Assembly: GCA_036785325.1 (NCBI GenBank)
Contig: JAXIVH010000033.1
Location: 839,610 to 903,609, forward strand
Reading direction: 5' to 3'
DNA: 64,000 bases
From: Urophycis tenuis
Lineage: Eukaryota > Chordata > Actinopteri > Gadiformes > Phycidae
Positions within the stretch are counted from its first letter, which is position 1; every line of letters starts with the position of its first letter. A program made the translations under genes and the position numbers. The notes beneath the pieces are model-generated. The model made no database searches and was not told the origin of the DNA. It worked only from the letters and a program-made list of their open reading frames with translations. Below are positions 22,398 through 34,899 of the stretch, piece by piece.

Positions 22398-22905
22398 GAA
22401 CCCTTCCACAACCAGACCACTCTCTCCAACAGAGACACATGTTCAGGGCCTGATGGACGAGAGCATCATGTGCAGACCACAGGGCTTTCAGATGGACTTG
22501 TACTGTATTTAACACCAGGAAGCAAAATAATGTATTTAGGATTTATTTGCCTTTTAATATACTGGCATATTTGATCTATGTAGCAATTTGAAAGCATGTT
22601 TTCGCTAATAACATAGATAACATATTTTGAGTTTGCAAAGAGATTTAACGGTGCTAGAGATAACATTTAGTTGTTTGTATTGCGGTGTTTGAAGCAATAC
22701 AGTGTTCTGGTGAAGTTCTGATAATAATGTGAGAGTGATGTAGATGTGAGCTGATGTGCTTTGTCTCACCATGGTCTCAGTGGTCTATCTACGTATCCAG
22801 TTTTCCGTGAAAACATTTCGTGCTTTTTATTTATGATATTGATTTTATTTTTTACAGAGACTAAAAAATGGTAACAGTTGTATGTTTGTATGACCTGCTT
22901 ATCTG

Positions 22906-22911
22906 AATAAA
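22906..22911 (+). terminator. Polyadenylation signal of fos, with AU-rich 3' UTR
   Basis: AATAAA about 510 nt after the stop codon. The intervening 3' UTR is AU-rich with ATTTA-containing stretches (around 22529-22545 and 22825-22855), as expected for the destabilising elements of fos mRNA. A poly(A) run at 22963-22976 lies downstream. Confidence 0.8.
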
Positions 22912-23129
22912 CAATAGTAATATTTAAATTCACTGATGGCTTAGTCCTCTCTCCTTTTCAGTAAAAAAAAAAAAAAGTCACATAATCCTGTACCCAGTGA
23001 TAAAGAGATTAATATATCCATATCTGTCAAACTAGCAATTAGGAGACATTCTAAAACCAGCCCTCATTAAGGGCAGGTAGTGGTGGTCTTCTACCGCACC
23101 TCCGCTGCTTCTATTTACTGCTCCGTCTG

Positions 23130-23240
23130 TTGCCATGGCTGTACGTCACGATCGACGGCGCTCCGACGTCACTGCGTCGTTTCCTTTTTTTTTAACTGCA
23201 CGCTAGTGCGCTGACGTTCATTTCCGTGACCAAATATAGA
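23130..23240. promoter_or_regulatory. Cluster of CRE-like sites downstream of fos
   Basis: Within 110 bp: GTACGTCAC (23142), GACGTCACTGCGTC (23165), CTGACGTTCA (23211), and CCAAATATAG (23230), a CArG box with one mismatch. The rest of 22930-23490 shows no gene. This could be a 3' enhancer of fos or an unrelated promoter. Confidence 0.35.
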
Positions 23241-23490
23241 ACCGCACCGCCGCCGCTCCACGGCTCCAGGTATTGCACAACGCGGAGAGAACACGGTGTG
23301 ATCGATGGGTCGCTCCCTGCAAGTGTTCCTGTGGTAGGTTAGGTTGGAGTGATCCAAATCGACGGTTCGACTTGCTTGAAACGGAATGCGTCGGGGCTTC
23401 CTGAATCACTGTGAACGTATTCATTTCCGTATTCTGTTCACCATCTACAGGGCGTGAGAGTCGTGAGCTGCTGGAAAAAGCCGAACGTTT

Positions 23491-23545
23491 AACTATTTGT
23501 ACAATCAAACACGTAGGGCCTACGTGTTTGATTGCACAAACAGTT
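23491..23545. repeat. Near-perfect 26-bp inverted repeat (hairpin)
   Basis: Arms 23491-23516 and 23520-23545 match at 24 of 26 positions around a 3-bp loop. Core arm sequence CAATCAAACACGTAG. Confidence 0.9.
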
Positions 23546-23926
23546 CATTTGATTGCCAAATGCGATAAGTCGCAGGGTTATGGACCTGAAAGGAAACTAT
23601 TGAGAATGGTTGACATTGTTCCTTCCTTTTATAATGGTTATTATATGAAAGTACGATTAAGTTAAGTAATTCTCTAGAGCAATATAAGTCTTCTAATCTG
23701 ATCCCCATCTGTAACAACATTAAGGTTGTAGTGTGAATGTAGGCTACATTTCATATCGATTGATTGTATTAAGTAGGCTACTTTAGTTAATTTTTGACAA
23801 CTTTAGACCCTGGCCAACGCTGACCTTAAATACTTCCAGCCCAGAGTTTGGTGGATAGCCTACATTCAAGTGCAGTAACAGATATGTGAAATTCCTGTAT
23901 GCCTGCATAATATGAGCTCTACGTAA

Positions 23927-24001
23927 TAATAATAATAATAATAATAATATAATATAATATAATATAATATAATATAATATAATATAATATAATAATAATA
24001 T
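23927..24001. repeat. (ATA)n and (ATAAT)n repeat
   Basis: Trinucleotide ATA passing into pentanucleotide ATAAT, flanked on both sides by TATGAGCTCTAC (23910-23921 and 24000-24011). Confidence 0.95.
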
Positions 24002-24473
24002 GAGCTCTACTGCACGTAGAGCTCAAAGGTTGGTAAAGGAGTTGATTCATATATAAACAGTGTAGGCCTACATCCCACGTGTCACGCATCGTCGTAACCA
24101 TATCTATGTGTTAGTGTCTTAAGGTCCCAGTGAGTATTTCATCAGACGGACGGTTCCGCTGCGGGGGAGGGGGCGCGTTTACAGTCGGCCGAACTTGACG
24201 GGAACATGACGGGAGTCCTGCAGGACAGACGCACCCTTCTTTTGTAACGTTGACGTGACATCACAAATGATTTATGCAACTACCTTTGAGTGTGTCTCAA
24301 TGTTCTCACCCCAGTAATGCATCCTCTCCCTTTCTTTCTCTGCTGTAGACAAGTACAACATAAAAGGGCTTTACGTGTCAGTGCGTGTGTAAGTATAGTG
24401 TCAAGTAAACGCTCAGTCCCCTCCTCGTGTGAAAGAGAGTCCCTCCGACCGCTCAGTAGAGCTTGCAGTAAGT

Positions 24474-24570
24474 AGCGAGCGTGTTTAATAACGCTCTGTA
24501 TTAATACCCCCCCCCCTGGGAGCGCAGTAGCGAGCGTGTTTAATAACGCTCTGTATTAATACCCCCCGCC
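24474..24570. repeat. About 60-bp direct tandem duplication
   Basis: Two copies of a unit containing GTAGCGAGCGTGTTTAATAA and ending in a C-run, nearly identical. A GGGA repeat follows at 24740-24785. No gene is visible from 24000 to 25960. Confidence 0.85.
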
Positions 24571-24599
24571 CCCGGGAGACGGAGCGGCAGCAGAAATAG

Positions 24600-25959
24600 C
24601 AGGTGCCTGTTGCCTCTTTTAACATCAGCATCAACAGCGGTAAAATTAGACTCAGTGACGTGGAGCTGTGTCGCTGCGCCGGCCCAGGGGAGGCAGGACG
24701 CAGCGTCTGGCTGAGCAGAGCGACAGGAGAGGAACGCGGGAGGGAGGGAGGGAGGGAGGGAGGGTGGGAGGAAGGGAAGGGAAGGGGAGAGTGGTGACGG
24801 ATGAAAAAAAAAAGGGAAGCGAATGCTGTGCGGTGGTGAAATCACACGGAGACATGAGCCGTGAGGGTGGAGGAACGTGCGGGTGGTGAGGGGTGGGTAT
24901 GGTGTCATGGCAGCCCACTCCACCCCCGCCTCCACCTCACAACAAGAGATGGGATTGGCTGGGCTCCAGCTACAGAGAAGCCCTCACTGACCTGGGTGGT
25001 ACCATATGGGTGGTACAGCCATAGTACAACAGGACGTGACGGCATGCAGGCGGCGGCCAGACAGCCGGTTATTTATTATGATTAACACATAATCGAGAAC
25101 TAGATAATGGCCGTTTCCTCTTTGTTCTTTTACACAGAAGTATACGATAGCAGATTGCCAGAGCAACATAAAGGGTGTGGAGATGGGCTTGCCCCAACGT
25201 TCATTCACAAAGTGTAGTCAAAGGCTCCCCCCGACCGTCTGACCGTGGGCCAATCAGAACTGTGGCAATCGGGTCGTGTAAGGTTTACAATCCCCAGGGA
25301 TCACAACATTTGCAATGCTTAAGGTGGAAGCAATCCAAATTCATATTCAACTTGATCCTAGTGGACCGTTCCAGAACAAATCCTTCAACTAGTGGGCCCC
25401 AATAAGGTGCTTAATTAACTAACAGAAATTTAACAAGAGTCGTTAATGTTGTATGTAGTTTTATAGCTCCTCATAAATGGCTGGCAGTCTTCTCAGGAGC
25501 GGCAGAGAGTACGGCAACATAAATTAGCATGAACTGCGCAGGGTGTGTTAAATACTCTCGATTGTTACGGCCCAATAACAGTTTAGTTAGCTTGTGTGGC
25601 ACTGTGATGCGAGCTATGAAATCCTGCAGGGACGGCTGTAATAATGACTGCTCCGCGAGTACCTGGCGCCGCGGAGCCTCCTCGCCTGGCCTTCTGGGAG
25701 CAGATGGACGACAGCATCTCCCAGAAGTGCTCAGCTGCGTCCTGCGGAACGCAGTAATCCCTGTGCTGTTGACAGGTAGAGTCATATCATTAGGGACTTT
25801 CTAAAATAACAGGTGTGATATTATTATTCCTTTCCCCCGGTACTGTCTTCACTCACATACTGGGTGGGGGCTCAAGTCATTCAAAATCAAATAATTTATT
25901 TTTCATGGCTGCACTATTTTATTAACAAATTGCAATTTATCCAAGGGTGTTCGTTCTGT
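24600..25959. other. Unique sequence, no gene recognised
   Basis: Apart from the GGGA tract at 24740-24785 I see no coding exon, RNA gene or named repeat in this stretch. Confidence 0.4.
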
Positions 25960-27345
25960 ATCTTAATGGATACTGGACTTCCTGACCAACAGACCGCAGT
26001 CTGTTAGGATCAACGGTCACACTTTCTCCACCCTTACCCTGAACACTGGCGTTCCGCAGGGCTGTGTGCTGAGCCCTCTCCTGTACTCTCTCTTCACCCA
26101 CGACTGCACACCGACACATGGTTCAAACACCATTGTGAAGTTTGCAGACGACACAACGGTGATAGGCCTCATCAGCAACAATGATGAGTCAGCATACAGG
26201 GAGGAGGTTCAGTGCCTGCTGCGTGGTGCGCCGACAACAACCTGTCCCTCAACGCCACGAAGACCAAGGAGATCATCGTGGACTATAGGAAAACTAGAGG
26301 TGGCACGCACACCCCCCTCCACATTAACGGGACGGAGGTTGAGCGGGTAACCAACTTTAAGTTTCTGGGAGTCCACATCTCCGACAGTCTATCCTGGTCC
26401 CTCAACACCACTGCCCTAATCAAGAAGCCAGCGCCTCTTCTTCTTGAGGAGACTAAAAAAGGCCCACCTGTCTCTTCAGATCCTGGTGAACTTCTACCAC
26501 AGCACCATCGAGAGCGTACTAACCAACTGTGTCACAGTGTGGTATGGTAACTGCTCCGCCTCGGACCGGGAAGCACTGCAGAGGGTGGTGAAAATCGCCC
26601 AACGCATCACCGGTTCCCCACTCCCCTCCATCGAGGCTGTCCAGAGGAAGCGGTGCCTGCGTAAGGCGCGCAGCATCGCAAAGGACAGCTCTCACCCCAA
26701 CCACAGACTGTTCACCCTCCTCCCCTCTGGAAAGGACAGCTCTCACCCCAACCACAGACTGTTCACCCTCCTCCCCTCTGGAAAGCGCTACAGGTCTGGG
26801 CACCCGGACCAGCAGGTTCAGGGGAAGCTTTTTCCCCCAGGCTGTCAGCCTCCTAAACTTCACACCCACATGAACATTTATTGTATTTATTCTTAACTGA
26901 CATTGCATCCCCCACCCCCATACCCATACAACCCATATTCATCTGTTGTACCCGTTCTGTTATACTGCACTAGAGCACTACTGCACCACCTGTACACTTA
27001 CTTATACTATACTGCTATTATTCGCACTACTTGCACATTGTACATTGTTTACACTTTTTATTTACATGTTTATGCTACTGTTAGTAACCGTTTAATACCT
27101 CGATGATCACTACCTCCATCTGCACTGTTTATGTCACTTTATTAACTACCGATAATTACCGTCACTTTAATAACCACTGCCACTTTTCATGTTTTTCAAT
27201 TTTGCACCTTATTCTGCATTCCTGCATTTAAACCTGCACCTTATCGCACATTTGCACTTCTGGTTAGAACCCCAACTGCATTTCGTTGTCCCTGTACTTG
27301 TAGTCTGCACAATGACAATAAAGTTGAATCTAATCTAATCTAATC
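25960..27345 (+). mobile_element. L2/CR1-type LINE, 3' part, degenerate
   Basis: Reverse-transcriptase sequence broken by frameshifts: a VPQGCVLSP block near 26050-26085, the catalytic motif KFADDTTVIG at about 26140-26165, NATKTKEIIVDYRKT near 26255-26295, and the thumb region up to about 26800. It ends with a long 3' UTR and the tail ATAAAGTTGAATCTAATC repeated (27319-27347), typical of fish L2-like elements. A 54-bp block is duplicated in tandem around 26685-26785 inside the coding part. The 5' end is missing and no single ORF survives. Confidence 0.85.
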
Positions 27346-27626
27346 TAATAACCTCTAAATATAGGATGAAATGAAGACCAGATTAAATGCAATCATCGTT
27401 GTTTATTATTTGATCTGCTGTTTTTTGGATAACTGGGTGCGAATTAAAGATAGTAGTTGAGCTTTATGGGATTATCAGGACGTATAATATCTCCATAAGC
27501 AAAACTCACTCACACATCACTGTTTCAGCCAGGCTTGTGTCTGTTAATATGCAGTATAGCAAACTCTTCCATTCTAAATCTATTAGCCTATTCCAAACAT
27601 CATAACAGTGCAGTTGCCCCCATTGG

Positions 27627-27687
27627 CACGTCAACGTGGCTGGTGTTAACCTGACGTGTTAACCACGGTGTTACCGCCTGACGTGTT
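27627..27687 (+). promoter_or_regulatory. Three TGACGTG motifs in the tmed10 promoter
   Basis: CACGTCA (TGACGTG on minus) at 27627-27633, and TGACGTGTT at 27652-27660 and 27679-27687. TGACGTG is the core of ATF6/XBP1 (UPR element) sites. They lie 140-200 bp upstream of the start codon. A role in ER-stress induction is inferred only. Confidence 0.4.
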
Positions 27688-27825
27688 GAAGTGATCCCAT
27701 GTCGCCGCTGTCCCTCCTGGCCGCTAGGGGCGCTCTAGACCCCGGAGGCTATCGGCTGCAGCTCAGTGCGACTCACCGGCCAACTGCTCCGCTCGCCGTC
27801 TCGCTGGCTCCGGTTTCGGGAAACC

Positions 27826-30800
27826 ATGGCTCGACTCGCCGCACTGCTGCTGATACCGGTTCTTATCGAATCGGTATTCTCCATCTCGTTCTTTCTACCC
27901 GTCAATTCGAGGAAGTGTTTGCGGGAAGAGATCCACAAAGACGTCCTAGTCACTGGGGAATACGAAATAGGCGAGCAGCCCAACACCAAAACGAACCTGA
28001 AGGTGAGCGCAGAACTGCTACGTAGCGCAGCTAGCCTAGCTTAGCTTAGCCTAGCAGCTAGCGAGAGAGAAGGCCGAAATCTCTCCCCTTTCCTCACGTT
28101 TGTACATTCTGTATATGACCCAGGACAGTGAGAATACACATTAATGTAAAGTGCACGTTTTCAATGTGTTTGGATGCCCGCGGGGAGACATCGTCAGCCC
28201 CTTCTGAGCAGACCGTCTGAGTGTCGGCCGGGCCTCCATGTACTGGACTTCCTGGTTTCGTGGACGTCTTCGTGTTTACTTCTACTTCATTCAAGACGTT
28301 TCTTTCTCCGCTCTTCCCCGAGCCTCGCGTATCTTCGCGTTCATCCGTGAGACGTGGCGGTAGTGTGCGGAGTGTGTTTCTGGAAGCCGTCCCCGCGGCT
28401 CGGCAGCACGACGCTGTGCGGCTCAGGATGTTACACGTCAGTCTTAGCGTCCATGCAGCTCTCTGTCAGCTAGCCCATTAGCTGTGGAGCCAGACTCACT
28501 GATGACTACATTGTGGAACAATATAACGTCTAGTTTATATCGTGCACATGACAATCAACCGTATCAACGTAAATGCCGTTGATTTTTATTGCATCAGTAC
28601 ATTACATCAATGGGGAGTTGTAACAGCTGTCATGCGGGGATTCATTGACGACCCTCCAGATGTTTATTTTCCATGCCACGGTAATGGATAATATATGTGC
28701 GCGATTGTGCACCGCTTGCAGCCTGACTCGATAAGTACAAAGTGGAGTGACTGTCATTCACGTATTTTTCTTGTTTTAGATCACAGATTCTTCTAGCCAC
28801 ACTCTGTACTCGAAGGAAGATGCAACAAAGGGGAAGTTTGCCTTCACTACCGAGGACTATGACATGTTTGAGGTGTGCTTTGAAAGCAAATCACCCATGG
28901 GTAAGTTATGAAACCAGGCTCGGGTGGAAACAATAAACATGTTAGCGGTGATATTGAAGGCGACATACAATGAATTGTGCAAAATGAAAACATCCACTGT
29001 ACCGCTGTCCTGTTTAAAAAAAAGTGTCCCAAAGCAGAATTGTATCGAGTGAAAAGGTTAAAACCCCCTTAGAAAACAGTACTTTGGTGAAAATACATGT
29101 TACTAATTCTGCTGAAGTTAAAAGGTGATCATTACTGTTTCCCACAAATACTGAATCGGTGAATTATATACTTTATGAATATGTTGTGTTTTAAGTCAAA
29201 GACGCGTCCCATCGTTATCGGGTACAACTGGTATCAGATCATATTTCATATCAACCTATTGGTGCAACTAACTCTTTTAGTATAAGTCATATATATTAAG
29301 TTAACATTAACATAGTGATGTAGAACCTATGCTTTGAAATGTTGTGCAGGGGAAGCTCCCTAATATAGAATTGACAAAGTAAAGAAGATCAACAAACCCT
29401 GAGTAATTGTATTACTGTACATGAGTGAATGTAAAGTATATCGAGCCCTGAAGGTAAATCTACTCCCCTCTCATATGTAAACAAACTCTACTGCGTTTCC
29501 TCACTGCTAATATCCTGTCTTGCTCAGAAACATGTAATGTAGTGAGGTAGGACATGCTGAATGACAACATTGTACTTGAATTCATATTCAATCTACATTT
29601 TTTCCATTCTAAGTCTGAATTGAATTAGTCATTATAAGGGAATTTTAATGATTAAAATGTCAGGAACTCAAATTAAAGTGAGTGCTTCAAATAATTACAG
29701 ACAAAAAATGATAGCACTTTATGACCATTTCATTCTATACAACTGCCTCATTCACATGCCCAAAAAAAACACTGCTTTTAGATTCCAACATGAGGAAGCA
29801 CTTAAAACCCTACAGCATAGTTGAGCTCAGTGGCTTTCTGATGGTGAGAAACTAAGCAGGTGTTCTCCCAACACCTCCCTCACAGTGGACCAGGTGTCTT
29901 CTGCCCGGCTAGTCAACAAAGTACAGATCTATTTCACAACTGTGGTGAACACCACTGCTTTCCACAAACCCTCGCACGTGGGCAGGAATCAAACGTTCAC
30001 ACCCTCACTTGTGAACACTTGGATCCATCCACAAGAGCTTCAGAAGTCTAAAGCAGTGTGTTAGAGGGTCATATGTAATCCTGCCTCACTGGAGACATTA
30101 ACATTGTGTTGCTGTCGTCCACCAGGAACTGGGAGAGTCCCCGACCAGCTCATCAACCTGAGCATGAAGCATGGCGTGGAGGCCAAGAACTATGAAGAAG
30201 TGAGTGAACCCTAAGGCCATCCTTAGAAATATTTCTGTTTGCAGTAACAACCAAAAAAATAAAATAAAAGGGTCGGTAGGTAGGTCTATATTTAGTTTTT
30301 TCAAAGTAAAGTAAAAAAAAAAAAAAGAAGTAAAAAATTGGTCATGGTGAATACGTCGGGATGAATTTTAAACAACTTTGCATATCGTGACGTCACTGAC
30401 TGGGTCTTCTTGACATCAGTCGACACGGTCACTGTAAGACTCGAGGGGAGAAGGGATAGTAAAGATCTGGGCACTGGTCTTCCAGAACTTTGTGTCACGT
30501 TATAGAGGTGTCAGATATTTCAATGCATTTTTAAATGTATTGCTACGCAGCCACGGCCATCATAACAGACAAGCACGAACCATTGATGAAATGAAGCGAA
30601 TATAAAAGAAAGAATGTAGCCTACGTGTGTATGTAGGCAATTTATATTCGCGATACCTACTAAAATATAATTAAAAGGGTTTTATTGTAATTGCATTACT
30701 TGTTTGAAGAGTTAAAAAAACGGTCGGTTTTAACGCAAGTTTACAACCGGCAAGTCGGTCGGACTAAAAGGGGGAAAAAAAATATATATTTGGATCAGTT

Positions 30801-31993
30801 CTAAGTTGACAGGGTCGGTCGGGTTAAGGATGGCCTAACCTGACCTCTGACCCCTGACCTGTCAGAGGTCCTTTAGTGGTGTGTTGTAAAGTTACTTTTC
30901 GTTATTTAACAAAATGGCGGATGTGTTTTTGATGTTCGTTACTGAATGCAGCATCCATTTTGCCATAGTTACTGTGATATAGTGGCTGGTTTTGATTGGA
31001 TTCTAAATGCCAAAGTAAAGGTGCTGTTTATCATAATGAACCATAATGAACGAAGCCAATGAATATATTTAACAATTTTGGCATTTGAATGACGGAGCGG
31101 CGTTCTGTGAATCAGATATTTGGCCTCTAGTCTTTTCAAAGGAAGAACTTGTGAAGCCGTTTCCTGAGAATCTCCCTTCACCCACACACACACGCACGCA
31201 GACACCCACCCAACAGTAGGGCTGCAAGGGAAGCCCTGTCCTGCCGCTGTGCAGTGTATTGTGAGAGCTGTGTGTGTGTGGGCAGCCGCTGCTCGTAGTG
31301 CTGAGTCCTTGTGAGGGCGGACTGGCGGACTGCGTGTGTGCTGACGTCCTTCCAGGGAAGCTGTTGCTGGGATAACGCCAGCAGGGGATGACAATGTGGT
31401 GTGATGTGCTGGCAAGAGGCCCTCTCTCTTTGCGTGGGGAATAAAATCTGACGGTACCACTGGGCAGGGCATATTCATATCTCAGAAATGTCCTCATAGC
31501 ATTTAGCAAAAGCTTGCATCATTTCCATTTTATTTAGCAGACACACTGTTGCACACGTCGTCTCCCTGCTCACTGAATTGATGTGGGGCGGTTCTGACCA
31601 GCATCTCCTCTGTCCAATCAGATCGCAAAGGTGGAAAAGCTCAAGCCTCTGGAGGTGGAGCTGAGGAGGCTGGAGGACCTGTCGGAGTCCATCGTCAACG
31701 ACTTTGCCTACATGAAGAAGAGGGAGGAAGAGATGCGCGACACAAATGGTGAGGCTCAGTAACCACACCATCCCAGTGTTACTCCTTTACTGGGCTTTTT
31801 GCAGCAGTCTTACTGACATTACTGCAGAGCATGACTATGAATTCCACCTTCTCTCCCCGCCTCCCCTGCAGAGTCCACCAACACACGGGTGCTGTACTTC
31901 AGCGTCTTCTCCATGTGCTGCCTCATCGGCCTGGCCACCTGGCAGGTGTTCTACCTGCGCCGCTTCTTCAAGGCAAAGAAGCTGATTGAGTAG
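27826..31993 (+). CDS. tmed10: Transmembrane emp24 domain-containing protein 10 (p24 delta-1)
   Basis: A 206-residue type I membrane cargo receptor cycling between ER and Golgi in COPI/COPII vesicles. Coding exons are 27826-28002, 28780-28900, 30126-30199, 31622-31748 and 31872-31993, each with GT-AG junctions. Order: signal peptide (residues 1 to about 19), GOLD domain starting [12 protein letters not shown] with the paired cysteine in FEVCFES, then the coiled-coil region ([17 protein letters not shown]), a transmembrane helix ([20 protein letters not shown]) and the tail [11 protein letters not shown], whose FF and KK signals bind COPII and COPI. The sequence is nearly identical to mammalian TMED10. 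The ATG sits in a strong context (AAACCATGG). A short upstream ORF from 27699 overlaps it in another frame if the transcript starts early enough. The introns (28003-28779, 28901-30125, 30200-31621, 31749-31871) hold no other recognisable feature. Neighbouring fos reproduces the FOS-TMED10 linkage of human chromosome 14. Confidence 0.97.
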
Positions 31994-32810
31994 AACTCTT
32001 GTGCTGTTCCCCCCCGGAGCCCGGGGCCTCCAGGGGAAGCAGCCCGCCTGCCGCTCATCACACCCCAGAAACGCCCGCCGTGGACAAGCTCCAGAGAACC
32101 AACAGCACGCGGGGTGGTGGGCACCGGGTGGGGGAACAAACCGGGCAGCGACCAGAGTGTGGGACACCGTTCCTGGGGCGGGGGGGTGGGGGTGGGTGGG
32201 GGGTGGGGGGGGGGATACTGCAAACTGTGCTTATTTTGAGGCCTGCAACATGGAAAGCGGTGTAGAGGGCAGATGGGTGAGGAGGGGGGGGGGGGGGGTG
32301 ACGTAGAGGGCAGATGGGTGAGTAGGGGGGACGAGGTGGATGTCCTGGACCCCCACGTCGACGCCCACCTCTCCGTCTACACCGTTTTTCTAATGTTGCG
32401 GCAAACTGAATAAGAACGCGTTGCTTGAATGGGTAATTTAGTTTTGGTTTGAAGCTCATCTCCAATGGGCGTGCCATGAGAGAATGTCTTGCCCCTCTGT
32501 TGTATAATATCTTTGCCATGCCAAGAAAACTAGATAACTGGTGCCCATTTTATCAAGTGAAGGCTTATTTAAAACCGCAAGGTGGATTGTTGCTTTGAGG
32601 AGGAAACTGGCAACCACTGAACTTTTGTGTTGTGTCACCTAATTTGCATACACGTTGGTCAACTAAAGATGGATGGCGTTCTTGAATTTGTTTTCATATT
32701 GTAAATGCTACTTAGTTGCTTATAAAGGTATCAGGGAGGGGAATTATACTCTTTAGTTAAATAGGTCACTTCTACAAAGTCTTGCACGGTTCTTTTTCTT
32801 TAAGGTTAAA

Positions 32811-32816
32811 AATAAA
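32811..32816 (+). terminator. Polyadenylation signal of tmed10
   Basis: AATAAA about 820 nt after the stop codon, in an AT-rich 3' UTR that begins with a G-run-containing segment (32180-32335). The following 32820-33390 shows nothing recognisable. Confidence 0.7.
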
Positions 32817-33390
32817 TGTCCTGTTTCTTAAGTATTCACATACATTGACATACAAAGAAACTTAAAACCTCAAAAGAATCACAATTATGAGTTTGATCAG
32901 GACAGTTACTGCTCTCTTGACCAACTGAGTTCATCCAGGGTGGTAAATTAATATGAACCTGCCAGTGTTTCCTAGTCATTAAAATCTTTCAGGCTATGTA
33001 GAATGCCCTGAATGGCCTAGTTAAAAGCTATATTAAATTCTATCTCTCTATAGTTATTCCAAGTAACACTAACAAATCCGCCCATTAGCTGTTACCTTCT
33101 TGGAAATCAATTCCCTAGGAAGATTGGATGATTTATTGCAACATATTGTTTCTGGGTTCAACTTCTGTCATGGGTACATTTTTAACAGTGACTATGCGCG
33201 TTGTGCGCAATCAATTTTTATGTTGATTGACAAATTTTGTAAAAATTGTGTTTGGCTTTTATTCAATAAAATACCGGATGGGTTTACTTGAGTAGCTATT
33301 GATTTGATTTCCCCTAGAGAGCCTCATTGTGTAGACATCACGTCGGCAACAAAATATCTATGTGTGTGTGCACAGTATAGTATTTATGTA

Positions 33391-34227
33391 TCAGTGGAGG
33401 CGGCTGATCTTTCAAAGAGGGGACGCTCATTGTCGGCCCACAGCATAAAAGTTGTACATTTATTTATCCGTAAATTCTGCCCTCCGTTCCTTTTGCTCGC
33501 TGGATAGTGAGTTCACTCCGACCAAGCCAACAGTATGAATGATTGAACGAACCGATATTAAACTCGAACAAGGAAATATTGAAATTACGTTAAACTGAAA
33601 CTAGTAAATACTATGAGTGTGTTTTATTTGCAGTGTAGAACAATGGAAAGGGTCAAGCAATTTCGCCAATAAGAAAAGATACCGAGAAATGGGTACTTGT
33701 AGAACTGTCTTCCGACACCGCTTGCCAAATCCGCGATTGAGCTCCCATGCTGAAGTGATGCTTTCATATCTCAAATAGCTGTCAATCAAAACGGGGTTCA
33801 GCCTTTCGGACTGATCCTCCAATCATCATGCGGAAGCTCCGCGTCCAGGCCAGCCAAGCCCCGCCCACAGCTCCATTCACCGCAGAGACGCTCAGCGTCC
33901 GGGCGGGACAGCATCTTTCTCATTTTGTAATTTCTATCCAATGACCGTCGAGTTTCGAGGCAATGAAAGACAGATCCATGCAGTCCCGTTGAAGTGAATG
34001 GACGTTACTTGAAATGCATTGACGCTACGGGAATGCATGAAAGGTTAAAATCGAGTCAGTCGACTTGTGGTAAGTCGCTGATTCTGAACGAACTCGTCTT
34101 CGAGATTCACGTGTTCTAACGCATTTGTAGTCAATGAAATGTTAACACAACTGTCCATATTTGACCATTTAATTATCGACATTTTAGGGGAAGCTGAGCT
34201 TCCCTTGCAGTCTTAGAGAAATCGCCT
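33391..34227. mobile_element. Possible non-autonomous DNA transposon
   Basis: Starts CAGTGGAGGCGGCTGA and ends GAAATCGCCTCTG, with a GGGGAAGCTGAGCTTCCC palindrome near the right end. The ends are imperfect inverted repeats of hAT style. I could not find a matching 8-bp target duplication, so the boundaries are uncertain. Confidence 0.4.
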
Positions 34228-34289
34228 CTGGTCTTGACCCCTGACAAACCCAGGTTAAGAACCACTGTCCACTGTCTTCGGACATTCAA

Positions 34290-34831
34290 ATGTAGACCTC
34301 ATAGATCTACACAAATGATGAATAATGAATGGATGAGATCTATACAACGTCTACATTTGAACATCCTCAGCCCGCGGGGGGCAATGGTAGCGCGTCTGGC
34401 AGCAGATCAGAAGGTTGTCTCTTCAAACAGGTCAGTGTCAGCTTATCTCCAGTGTTCATTCCTCCAATCATCTTATCTTCACTTCCTTTGCGTGATATTC
34501 CAGTCTTAAAGATGAGACTTGACAATGAGCTTGTGCTCAAACTTTAACGTGCGAACGACCATCATCACCAAGACCTAGGCCGTGTTTCGATATCCATACT
34601 TTCCGTACTTACTAGTTAGTTTGAGTAGGTACGATCGCGGCGAAAAGAAGTGTACTTAAAGGACCCTCAAAACGGTTAGTAGGCTGAGTGCGCAACGTTG
34701 AACACTTTCCGTAGGCCTACTCAACGGCAGCGGCCCTAGCCTGTCTGTCTCATCACCATGGCCATATAGTTAGACAGTGCCCTCTGCTGGTCACATTCGG
34801 TATTACAGTCGATTCATTGCATATATATACA

Positions 34832-34899
<68 letters not shown>

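Noticed and set aside
23230..23239. CArG box CCAAATATAG as a serum response element
   Set aside because: One mismatch to CC(A/T)6GG and no ETS site next to it; kept only as part of a possible enhancer cluster.
27699..28025. 108-codon ORF overlapping tmed10 exon 1 as a separate gene
   Set aside because: Out of frame with tmed10, runs into the intron, and no known protein; at most an upstream ORF.
29860..30051. ORF within a tmed10 intron
   Set aside because: Short, no motif, no splice context; intronic noise.
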